A stretch of 64,000 nucleotides of DNA from Gp6-AA40 sp964505975. Lineage in GTDB: Bacteria > Acidobacteriota > Vicinamibacteria > Vicinamibacterales > UBA2999. A program made the translations under genes and the position numbers. This document shows positions 1-7,720 of the stretch, one piece after another (position 1 is the first letter of the stretch; every line of letters begins with the position of its first letter). The DNA lies in the NCBI GenBank assembly GCA_964505975.1, contig CAZDLW010000002.1, forward strand, positions 22,430-86,429, in the 5' to 3' direction. The notes under the pieces were generated by a model, which was given only the letters and a program-made list of their open reading frames with translations, was not told where the DNA came from and made no database searches.

Positions 1-1144
1 CGACGATGAGCAGCACGTCCGGAGCCTCGGCTGCTGCCAGCCTGATTGCATCTGCAGGGTTGCTGTCCGCGTCGAGCGCTCGTTGGCTGACGAACTCGCC
101 GGTAAGGTCATGATCGGGAATGCTGCCCGGTGCCAAGGCGATGACGTAGCCGCCGCGCCGGCGGCCTGCGAAATCCGCAACCGCCGAAGCCAGCTCCGAC
201 ATGTCCGTTTCAGTGGGTGCCGACACGACAATCAGGCCCTCGCCATCGCATGTCTCGCGAACCTGCCGGGGGATATGCTTGTGAAGGTGCTGCAGGGTTC
301 GCTGGCGGTGGAACCGAAGCACAATCCCGGGACCGCAGCGATCCCTGAATGAACGACACGTGACTTCTCCAAGTTCCTCTGTCAGCAGGACCCAGTCGCC
401 GTCTGTGCCGGCTCGCCAGCCGTTGCCCTCGCCGTTGGCAATCGTGGCGTTCAGTTGATCCAGCGTCGCAGCGTCGAGCGGCTCTGTGTCTAGCGGCTCT
501 ATCCGCTCGTTGATGCGCGCGGCCGCGGGACGTCCCGCCCGCAGGTATGCGGCCGTGGCTCCCCTGGCCATCGCACGGGCGATGAGTTCGGTCAGTTCCA
601 CTGGAGCTCCTTTGCCGCTCGAGGCGTCCACATGCTCGACACGGGTCGGCGACGTTCCTTGGGCGGCTGTAACCGAGCGTGTCGGTCCCGCGCTGTCATA
701 CAAGGATGACTGCGGCCCTGTCTCGAACGGAGCGACAGCGCTCTGGGGCATCAGACTCGCGCTGTGAGCTGGATCACCGGACTGTTCGTTCTGGGTTGTC
801 GGGGGCGGAATGAGAACGGGGGCATCCGTGGTTTCCCGGACGTCGCGTCGCAGCTCGATGTAGAGCGCGTCGCTCTGCCGTGCGGCCATCGCGGTCAGTG
901 CCCCCGTCGTTCCGGCGCCGGGCACGCTCTCCACGACGGTCCCGCCTTCCTGCAGCGTGTGCCGGCCGGCCTCTGACAGGACCTCCTGCGCGAGGGCGTC
1001 CAGTGCCGCACGCGTCAGCGTAGCCCTGGCTACGTCTTGTCTCTGGGATCCGACGAGCACGTGAGGTCTTTCGCCTTCCCGAAGCACGAGGCGGTCACCG
1101 CCAACGCGCTCGAGCGCTGCCCAGAGGGAGGGAAGCACACTCAT
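1..1144 (-). CDS. PilT-like type IV pilus ATPase homologue with degenerate Walker A (partial, runs off left edge)
   Basis: This reading frame is open for 381 codons from an ATG to the window edge. Residues about 5-105 and again 181-290 resemble the PAS-like N-terminal domain of PilT (second copy: ATAAYLRAGRPAAARI, then DTEPLDAATL), so the domain appears duplicated. From residue 303 the RecA-like ATPase fold begins (GLIVVSAPTETDMSELA), followed by SQRALDADSNPADAIRLA, matching the PilT stretch that reads NQREVG...SFAEALR. The Walker A motif GPTGSGKST has become APTETDMSE: the Lys is Met315 and all three glycines are gone, so ATP binding is doubtful. The start overlaps the upstream PilZ gene by ATGA, indicating translational coupling. 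A non-hydrolysing regulator of pilus retraction or secretion is my inference; fold assignment is by eye. Confidence 0.7.
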   Translation of the reverse strand, partial: MSVLPSLWAALERVGGDRLVLREGERPHVLVGSQRQDVARATLTRAALDALAQEVLSEAGRHTLQEGGTVVESVPGAGTTGALTAMAARQSDALYIELRRDVRETTDAPVLIPPPTTQNEQSGDPAHSASLMPQSAVAPFETGPQSSLYDSAGPTRSVTAAQGTSPTRVEHVDASSGKGAPVELTELIARAMARGATAAYLRAGRPAAARINERIEPLDTEPLDAATLDQLNATIANGEGNGWRAGTDGDWVLLTEELGEVTCRSFRDRCGPGIVLRFHRQRTLQHLHKHIPRQVRETCDGEGLIVVSAPTETDMSELASAVADFAGRRRGGYVIALAPGSIPDHDLTGEFVSQRALDADSNPADAIRLAAAEAPDVLLIV

Positions 1145-1590
1145 CGATCACACTCCGGAAGCCTACATGGATCTTCGAACTGTAGAGCCGCCCGGAATAG
1201 AGGTCGTGGTGACACGGCATGCACAGAACAGCGAACCACCCGCGCACGGACGACGCGCCGCACTCCGTTGAAACGCAAGAAGAGGTCGACAACGCGCCCG
1301 GGGCACAGGCGTTGGGTGGTCTCTGTCAGGACGCCGGTAGCCGACAGATTGATGGTCTTGGCTTCGGCCGCTCCTGCGACAGTCAGGCGAAGATCCGCGG
1401 CGAATTCCTCCGGCGTCAGGCGCCGAGCCTGTCGGCGCTCAACCGGGTCGTCTTCGACAATCGTGGCCGGCACGACGACCGCGTCGTCACCGGGCGACAC
1501 GGTTGCGGCTTGCCAGTCCGCCTCGAGGCGGGCGATGAGGTCATCGAGCCCGTCGGCCGGAGCCATCGTCATCTCGTCGGAGGAAGTCAT
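1141..1590 (-). CDS. PilZ domain protein (c-di-GMP receptor)
   Basis: A 149-residue protein with a PilZ domain in its C-terminal two thirds. Both c-di-GMP contact motifs are visible: the RxxxR element in ERRQARR (residues 51-57) and the [D/N]xSxxG element as NLSATG (81-86). The N-terminal 45 residues are acidic and look like a flexible leader. GGAG lies 8 nt before the ATG, which supports this start. It is the first gene of a pair with the PilT-like gene, whose start overlaps its stop by 4 bp. PilZ proteins are known to bind T4P ATPases in other bacteria, so a partnership is plausible; that it happens here is inference. Confidence 0.85.
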   Translation of the reverse strand: MTSSDEMTMAPADGLDDLIARLEADWQAATVSPGDDAVVVPATIVEDDPVERRQARRLTPEEFAADLRLTVAGAAEAKTINLSATGVLTETTQRLCPGRVVDLFLRFNGVRRVVRARVVRCSVHAVSPRPLFRAALQFEDPCRLPECDR

Positions 1591-1985
1591 GTCGTTGCTC
1601 CAGGTCGCCGAGGGTGCAACTGCCCTGCCGGTGGGCGGCGTCGCACCGGGTCATTCCCCCGTGCGCCCAAGCTCCGTGGAGTGCTCGGATTGGCGAGCAG
1701 ATCGGGCTCGGCCTCTCATCCCCTTTGGGGAGAATTCTCGCCGCATGAGAGAGTCTGAAAAGTCCCAGGTTCTCAATCGGGAGGCAGTCGAAGATCTTCA
1801 CCCGATACACCTGAAGCATCGCAACGGCGTGCAACCATGGGCAGGTTCTGTCATGGTGACCGATCCTGTGCCACGACGCATCGAACGTGCGGTCGCGCCA
1901 CGGCCATGTGCCTGCACAGGTTTGCGTCCCTGTGATAATCTCCCCCGGGCGACGTTCCCGTCTCCCCGGGGCCACGCCCCGATCC
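1591..1985. other. Divergent intergenic region between PilZ gene and GAF gene
   Basis: No convincing gene is seen here. A nested inverted repeat is present: CTCTCAT at 1713-1719 pairs with ATGAGAG at 1745-1751 and encloses CCCC-TTT-GGGG at 1720-1730. An extended -10-like element (TGT GATAAT, 1931-1939) lies 47 nt before the chosen start of the rightward GAF gene; no clear -35 is seen. Confidence 0.4.
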
Positions 1986-3365
1986 ATGCTGTCGAGAGTG
2001 ACGCCGCTCGAAAGGGTAAGCGCCAGATTGATTGATGAGTTGCCCGGTTCATCGGCGGCCGCGCCCGGAGCGCGCGCCTCTCGGGGAACCGGGCCTGGCG
2101 ATCCTTCGCAAGCGTGTGAAGCCAGCGCGTTTGCAAGGGCGGTGTGGGGGCGCTCCTGGGACTGGCTGTTCGCCCTTCGTCACCGACTACGCGCGGAAGT
2201 GCAACTGGTCGATGACGAGCTGCGATTCCTGTTGCACGAGGCGCGGCAAGGCTCGGACCTCTCGCGGGTGTTGGTAGCGGGGGAGTCCGTGCTGCGCGCA
2301 GCTGCCTCTCTCAGCCTGCGAACTCGAACGACGCGCGTTACCACGGTCCGACAGGCACACGTGATCTGCGTTCCAATTGCGACGCGCAGCGGCGCGCGCG
2401 GGGCACTGCTCGTTGCGTGTGCTGCCAGCGACGAGGAGTTGACGGATGCCGATCGCGCGCGGTTGGAGCTCCTGGGAGGATGGTTGGCTGGCGCCGTCGA
2501 GGCACATCTCGACAGTCCCGCCTTGTCGGACATCGGCGTGTACAACGGCGTGCCGATGTGGCGACTGTTGTCCAGCGTCGCCGAAACAGGGCATGATCGC
2601 GATCTGGTGGCGGCGTTCATCGAGGCGCTGGCGATTTGGCACGACCTCGATGTCACGTCCTACGTCGAGACGAAGCCCCAGCTGTTCATTCGAGACGTCT
2701 CGACCGGCGGTCGTCTCGCATCCGGTCGTCCGGTGTCTCTGCCGCGGGAGAGCGTCCCACGGTCGCTGGAGTTCCGCCGACTGCCCCGAGCTCACATGGA
2801 CGAGCCGGACGCTCGAACCCATGAGGACGTTCTCGTCACCAGCGTGCGCGGAGCCGGGTCTCGGGCCTGGCTGCTCGTGTTGCCGGACTGTCTCGAGGTG
2901 CAGTGCGATGTTCGAGTGCTTGCGCTCTATGCCGCGATGCTCGACTTCGCCATCGCATTTGTCAGCGAGGCAGCCGTGCGGCGTGTGCAGGCCGACCTCT
3001 CGGAGTGCCTCGCAGCCGGGCTTCATTCGGACACAACCGCAAAGGTGGCAGTCGAGCGGGTGTGTCGCGCGGTGGGTGGTGCTGCCGGCCGCCTGGTCAT
3101 CGAATCGCCATCGGGCGCAGTGCTGGTGGACGTCCAGGCGTTCGGCGATTCGAGGAGCGCGAAGGATCTGGACGGCGCGGGTCGGACGCTGAGCGTCAGA
3201 CGGAGCGGTCGTGGACGCGGTGGATTCACACTGGATCTGTGGCAACCGGGCCAACGGACGTTCACTCCACAGGACCGGCTTCTCGTCGAAGCGGTCGCCG
3301 CGCTGTTTCAGACAGGGGTAGCCGCTCATCCGATATTCCACACTCTCGCGAACCAGCCACGTTGA
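1986..3365 (+). CDS. Multi-GAF-like sensor protein without output domain
   Basis: A 459-residue soluble protein. I see two GAF-like segments and a weaker middle one: about residues 65-170 (VICVPIATRSGARGALLVAC, then DADRARLELLGGWLAGAVE), a middle segment around 185-330, and residues 345-455 ending in FTPQDRLLVEAVAALFQ, the typical last helix of a GAF domain. No kinase, GGDEF, HTH or phosphatase domain is present. An in-frame GTG-type start 99 nt upstream is possible, but the first 33 residues it would add are basic and low in complexity. The next gene is a sigma-54 activator that lacks any sensor domain, so this protein may be its separate sensor. Ligand unknown. Confidence 0.65.
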   Translation: MLSRVTPLERVSARLIDELPGSSAAAPGARASRGTGPGDPSQACEASAFARAVWGRSWDWLFALRHRLRAEVQLVDDELRFLLHEARQGSDLSRVLVAGESVLRAAASLSLRTRTTRVTTVRQAHVICVPIATRSGARGALLVACAASDEELTDADRARLELLGGWLAGAVEAHLDSPALSDIGVYNGVPMWRLLSSVAETGHDRDLVAAFIEALAIWHDLDVTSYVETKPQLFIRDVSTGGRLASGRPVSLPRESVPRSLEFRRLPRAHMDEPDARTHEDVLVTSVRGAGSRAWLLVLPDCLEVQCDVRVLALYAAMLDFAIAFVSEAAVRRVQADLSECLAAGLHSDTTAKVAVERVCRAVGGAAGRLVIESPSGAVLVDVQAFGDSRSAKDLDGAGRTLSVRRSGRGRGGFTLDLWQPGQRTFTPQDRLLVEAVAALFQTGVAAHPIFHTLANQPR

Positions 3366-3800
3366 CATCCGCGTCGAGCCCCCGGCTGGTTGCCAGTCCA
3401 GGGTGGCTGTTTCGAAGACCCTGAAGTGTACGTTTGATTTGTCGCGGAAATTGCGGAGAAAGTCTGAATCGCCCGGCGCCTTTACCCACCAACGACCAGA
3501 CTTTTGCGAGTATCCTAAATCTTCAATGACGTCGATCCAGACTGCAATGATCGCGTAACTTTCGGAAGAGTCACTAGTTGCGATGGCAGACAAACATCTG
3601 CCGAAATATGGCGACTTGATTGCAGCTCCACAAGTAGACGCCGTCAAGGGTCGACTTGGCGGGTGTTCCCCCTGGGGTACGCGGGCCACTGCTCAACCTG
3701 ACGGGAGAACGTATCTCGTGCTCGAAAGTTGACAAGTTCCGTCGGCTGACGAGAGCAGGGCGAGTACCGAGAACACTCTAATTGAAACGGTTGAGAGACC
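3366..3800. other. Intergenic region, AT-richer than surroundings, upstream of sigma-54 activator
   Basis: No supported gene. CAGGGT (3399-3404) and ACCCTG (3418-3423) could form a weak terminator for the GAF gene. The minus frame across about 3420-3600 reads like protein (for example SSESYAIIAVWIDVIED) but is continuous with a long shadow of the GAF gene and has no family match I recognise. TTGACA occurs at 3729-3734 without a good -10. Confidence 0.4.
3585..3602. promoter_or_regulatory. Inverted repeat, possible operator
   Basis: GGCAGA and TCTGCC form a perfect 6-bp inverted repeat around the spacer CAAACA, about 200 bp before the first sigma-54 activator gene. The size suits a dimeric regulator; no partner can be named. 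Confidence 0.3.
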
Positions 3801-4919
3801 ATGATTGAGGCAGTTGCCGAGGGCGCTCGCATCCCCCCCCCGATGTCCCCGATGCGGCCGAAAGGCCACGTCCAGCTGACGGGCCGGAGCCCCGAGATTC
3901 TCGCGCTGGACGAGGAGATCTCGCGGGTCGCCCGCTCCGACGCGAAGGTGCTGATCACGGGCGAAAGCGGCGTCGGAAAAGAGATCGTCGCACGGAGCAT
4001 TCACACGCGTGGACCTCGTGCTGCCCATGTCTTTGCGCCCGTCAACTGCGCTGGCCTGCCCGAGACACTGCTCGAGTCGGAGCTGTTCGGGCACGTGAAG
4101 GGAAGTTTCACAGGAGCCTACCGCGACAAACCCGGCAAGCTCGAGACTGCCCACATGGGCACGATCTTCCTCGACGAGGTCGGCGAGATGACGCTGCGCA
4201 TGCAGGGGCTCCTGCTGCGCTTCCTCGAGACGGGCGAGCTCCAGAAAGTCGGGGCGGACGGAAGCGGGCGAATCGTCAACGTGCGAGTCGTGGCTGCGAC
4301 CAATCGCGATCTCAGGGAGATGATCCGGCAGGGAAGCTTCCGGGAGGATCTGTTCTACCGCCTCAACGTGATCCACATTGTCGTGCCGCCTCTTCGCACA
4401 CGGCGGCAGGACATCCCGGTGCTCATCGAACAGTTTTTGGCGCAGTTCGCGCACGCGAACCGGACTTCCATTGAAGCGGTCTCCCCGGATGCCATGAAGG
4501 CGCTGATGGAGTACTCGTGGCCCGGCAATGTCCGTGAGCTCGAGAACGTCATTGAGAGGCTGGTCGTCACCGTACAGGGTGCGCGGATCGAATACGAACA
4601 TCTTTCGGCAGAGATCCGTGCGCAGGATTCAATCTCGTTCAGGCCGAAGCGTGAGCGTCGGCGGACTGTTGCGGACGACCTGTACAAGCGGATGACCGAG
4701 CAGCACGAATCGTTCTGGGCGACTGTCTATCCGCTCTTCATGGACCGGGAGATCACGCGCGCGAACGTGCGCGAGGTCGTGCGCCGTGGTCTCGAGGAGG
4801 CGCGCGGCAACTACAAGATCGTTGCGCGGCTATTCAATATGGAAGCGCGCGATTACAAGCGCTTTCTCAACTTCCTTCGCAAACACGACTGTCAGGTGCC
4901 GTTCAAGGAGTATCGCTAG
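3801..4919 (+). CDS. Sensorless sigma-54 activator (bEBP), GSFTGA variant
   Basis: A 372-residue AAA+ activator with almost no N-terminal domain. Walker A is GESGVGKE (54-61), Walker B FLDEVGEM (123-130), followed by the sensor region AATNRDL and the WPGNVRELEN motif. The sigma-54-contacting loop is GSFTGA (101-106) rather than GAFTGA. The C-terminal part (about 290-372) is not a standard Fis helix-turn-helix but keeps its spacing: RGNYKIVARLFNMEARDYKR. That tail is shared with the second activator at 9.8 kb (DYKR, then FL, then C and P, ending in YR). An alternative in-frame ATG lies at 3843, just after a nine-C run. The upstream GAF protein may supply signal input. Target promoters are not identified. 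Confidence 0.85.
   Translation: MIEAVAEGARIPPPMSPMRPKGHVQLTGRSPEILALDEEISRVARSDAKVLITGESGVGKEIVARSIHTRGPRAAHVFAPVNCAGLPETLLESELFGHVKGSFTGAYRDKPGKLETAHMGTIFLDEVGEMTLRMQGLLLRFLETGELQKVGADGSGRIVNVRVVAATNRDLREMIRQGSFREDLFYRLNVIHIVVPPLRTRRQDIPVLIEQFLAQFAHANRTSIEAVSPDAMKALMEYSWPGNVRELENVIERLVVTVQGARIEYEHLSAEIRAQDSISFRPKRERRRTVADDLYKRMTEQHESFWATVYPLFMDREITRANVREVVRRGLEEARGNYKIVARLFNMEARDYKRFLNFLRKHDCQVPFKEYR
3833..3841 (+). repeat. C9 homopolymer in the 5' end of the sigma-54 activator gene
   Basis: Nine consecutive C residues span codons 11-14 (Ile-Pro-Pro-Pro). A slip of one base would frameshift the protein before its AAA+ domain. An in-frame ATG two bases later could restore translation. Confidence 0.6.
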
Positions 4920-5192
4920 CTGGCAATCTCTCCTGTCCGAACTCTGTGCGGGCGAGACGGTCTACAACGGCCGCTCGTCCCTTTCTTTCTGGGTCGATCC
5001 ACGCTGATAACGCAATCGTAAGCCCGAAGACGAGAACGTCGCACGCCCTCACCTGCCGTCTCAGCGGCCTCAGCCTGTAATTGCTTTCCTGTCAGCACGA
5101 TGACCGCCACTGGCGGACCCGGCGTCGCGGTTGCACCACCGTGACGCCGAACCGAAGCCCGAGTCGTCCCCACCACACTTCACGGCGAGACG

Positions 5193-7580
5193 ATGATGCA
5201 ATACCGATCCAACGGCGTGCGGTCAATCGCGCGCGCGGCTGTCTGTGTGACACTGGTGCTTGCCCCCGCTCATGCGGCGCATGCTGACGCGATCGCGCTG
5301 ATGTGGGACGCCAGTACCGATGTCAACGTCGCTGGATACGTCGTATATGTCGGGACCGAGTCGGGGACGTACGTGCAGAATTTCAACGTCGCCAATGCAA
5401 CCAGTTTCACGTTCCAGAACGCTGTTGCAGGACAGCAGTACTGCTTTGCCGTCTCCGCGTACGCGGACGGGCCGATCGAGGGGCCAAAATCGCCTGCGGT
5501 GTGCGGATACAGCAATGCGCCGCCCACACTCGTAAACCCGGGCAACCAGACGAGCGTTGTCGGGCAGCAGGCTGGGTTGCAGCTCGCCGGAACGGATCCG
5601 TACGGTGATCCACTCACGTACAGCGCCACTGGATTGCCACCGGGTCTCTCGGTGGTTCCCACGACCGGCTTCGTCTCGGGCACGGCCACGACCGCTGGAA
5701 CGTTCAATGTGACTGCCGTCGTGTCGGATGGCGTGCTGAGTGCCGTGCAGTCGTTCGTCTGGACGATCCAGACGGGGTTGCCCGCGGCGGCGGTGCTCGT
5801 GAGCCCGTCTGGGTCCCTGTCGACGACGACGCCGGCGTTCGTGTGGCATGCCGTGGCCGGTGCGACGAGATACCGGTTGTGGGTGGACGATGCCAGCACC
5901 ATCGACCCGCGCATCCAAGTCGACTACACGCCGGCACAGGCAGGATGTGCCTCTGGCTCCGGCAGTTGTCAGGTGACACCCGGCGTGGCCCTTGCTGTGG
6001 GTCCGGGCACGTGGTCGATCCGTGCGGCAAGTGGGGCCGGCGACGGCCCCTGGAGTGGCGCGCGTGATTTCGTCGTGCCCGATCGCACACCGCCCGTTGT
6101 TGCCATCACGTCACCGGTGAGTGGTGCAAGCCTCACCACCACGAACAGCAGCATCAGCCTCGCCGGCACGGCCTCGGATGACGTGCAGGTGACCCAGGTG
6201 ATCTGGACGAACAGCAAAGGTGGCGGTGGAACGGCGACAGGGACCTCGAATTGGAACATCGCGTCGGTTCCGCTCCAGATTGGGACGAACGCGATCACCA
6301 TCACGGCGCGGGATGCTGGCGGCAATACGGCACTGGCCGTGCTCACTGTCCATCGCGCCGACGTCCGTATCCCGACAGTCACGATCACGTCTCCCACGAT
6401 GGCACCCGCTCACGTGACAACGGCAAGTCAGGTCGCGATCGCGGGAATGGCAAGTTCTACCGCAGGGGTGACGCACGTGACGTGGACGAACGCTGCCGGT
6501 GGTTCCGGCACGGCCGTCGGGAACACGCAGTGGAACGTCCCCTCGGTCCCGCTGCAGGTCGGGAACAACGTCATCACCGTGATGGCACACGACGCTGCGG
6601 GTCGGACCATGCTTGCCGCGCTGACCGTGACGCGTACGGGTGCTCAGGGGAACGGCCCCCGGCCCACAGTGGTCATCACGGCGCCAACGCTGGCAGACAC
6701 CTGGGAGACCCAGGCGCGCGTGATCACTGTCGCCGGAACGACCGCCGGCAACGGCGGCATCACTGAGGTCACATGGGTGACGGACCGTGGTCACAGCGGG
6801 ATGGCCATGGGCACGTCGTCGTGGAACGCAGCCGGTATCACACTCGAGCCGGGAGCGAACGTCATTACGGTGACCGCTCGGGACGCTGCTGGAATCACGG
6901 CCAGCGATACGCTGATGGTGAACTACCGCGCACAGACCGGCGCTGGCGTGTTCGGTCGATCCGCGACCCCAGCCCTGGCGGCTCCTCAGGGTGCCACTTC
7001 CACGAGTGACATACGAACGGCGGTTCCCAGGCAGATGACGCCGCCTCCCCAAGCCACGACCGCGGGGGCTCAAGGCGCGCAACCGAAAGCCGCCGACTCT
7101 ACGCTCGTGAGGCAGGGTGGCGAACAGCGAAGTGCCAGCCCGACGTGGGTTGGTCCGGTCGGTGGTGGCGCCTCGATCACGACTGACGCGCCTCCGTCGG
7201 CGCCGACGCGAACACTGAGGCCACCGGAGACCGTCCGCCAGCCGGATGGGACCAGTGAGGTTGATGCACTGCCAGAAGTCGGGACGGACGGGACACCTGG
7301 AGACGAGCCCACGATCACTGTGGCGGCGCCAAGGGCCGGTCACGTCCATGTGACCGACGCGGCCACCGTGACATTGGCTGGCTCAGGGAGCGAGAAGATA
7401 CGCGTGATCCGATGGGTGTCAGATCGGGGCGGCAGCGGCGTCGCCGCAGGAACGACTGTGTGGCAGATTCCAGACGTTCAACTCGAGGCTGGCGTCAATG
7501 TCATCGATGTGACCGCCGAAAGTGTCGATGGCCGGACGAGTCGAAGGCAGGTGCTGATCCGGTACGAGCCGAGCCAGTAA
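5193..7580 (+). CDS. Large secreted FnIII/Ig-repeat surface protein
   Basis: A 795-residue exported protein. A Sec signal peptide is visible (residues 1-32, ending AHAAHADA). It is followed by a fibronectin III-like domain (about 33-112), a putative Ig/cadherin-like domain (about 115-195, with DPYGDPLTYSATGLPPGL), a third FnIII-like domain (about 197-298), then three tandem Ig-like repeats of about 90 residues (about 300-390, 391-485, 487-580), each carrying an xVTWxxxxGGSGxAxG-like core and ending VITVTARDAAG. A Pro/Thr/Ser-rich linker (about 580-700) separates these from a fourth related repeat at the C-terminus. No sorting signal or membrane anchor is seen. A role in adhesion or matrix is inferred from the domain types. 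Confidence 0.8.
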   Translation: MMQYRSNGVRSIARAAVCVTLVLAPAHAAHADAIALMWDASTDVNVAGYVVYVGTESGTYVQNFNVANATSFTFQNAVAGQQYCFAVSAYADGPIEGPKSPAVCGYSNAPPTLVNPGNQTSVVGQQAGLQLAGTDPYGDPLTYSATGLPPGLSVVPTTGFVSGTATTAGTFNVTAVVSDGVLSAVQSFVWTIQTGLPAAAVLVSPSGSLSTTTPAFVWHAVAGATRYRLWVDDASTIDPRIQVDYTPAQAGCASGSGSCQVTPGVALAVGPGTWSIRAASGAGDGPWSGARDFVVPDRTPPVVAITSPVSGASLTTTNSSISLAGTASDDVQVTQVIWTNSKGGGGTATGTSNWNIASVPLQIGTNAITITARDAGGNTALAVLTVHRADVRIPTVTITSPTMAPAHVTTASQVAIAGMASSTAGVTHVTWTNAAGGSGTAVGNTQWNVPSVPLQVGNNVITVMAHDAAGRTMLAALTVTRTGAQGNGPRPTVVITAPTLADTWETQARVITVAGTTAGNGGITEVTWVTDRGHSGMAMGTSSWNAAGITLEPGANVITVTARDAAGITASDTLMVNYRAQTGAGVFGRSATPALAAPQGATSTSDIRTAVPRQMTPPPQATTAGAQGAQPKAADSTLVRQGGEQRSASPTWVGPVGGGASITTDAPPSAPTRTLRPPETVRQPDGTSEVDALPEVGTDGTPGDEPTITVAAPRAGHVHVTDAATVTLAGSGSEKIRVIRWVSDRGGSGVAAGTTVWQIPDVQLEAGVNVIDVTAESVDGRTSRRQVLIRYEPSQ

Positions 7581-7652
7581 GGAATGAGGTCCATGCACTG
7601 ACGCGCGCATCACAGAACACAACTCAGCGGTACGTTTGTTGCCATGCCCTCT

Positions 7653-7671
7653 CGACTGACGGCTTCAGTCG
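7653..7671 (+). terminator. Hairpin after the Ig-repeat gene
   Basis: CGACTGA and TCAGTCG form a perfect 7-bp stem with a 5-nt loop, 72 nt after the stop codon. There is no U-run, so it may be a terminator or a structured leader for the next gene. Confidence 0.35.
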
Positions 7672-7720
7672 GAAGGATAGAGTTGAGTGTAATCTGCAGA
7701 AATTTCAGGATGCGGCGATA

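Noticed and set aside
2187..3689. 500-codon open frame on the minus strand
   Set aside because: Mostly antisense to the GAF protein, which has clear domain structure; the part beyond the gene is AT-richer and unsupported.
6111..7349. 412-codon open frame on the minus strand
   Set aside because: Antisense to the repeated Ig-like domains; it simply mirrors their repeats and is Arg-rich.
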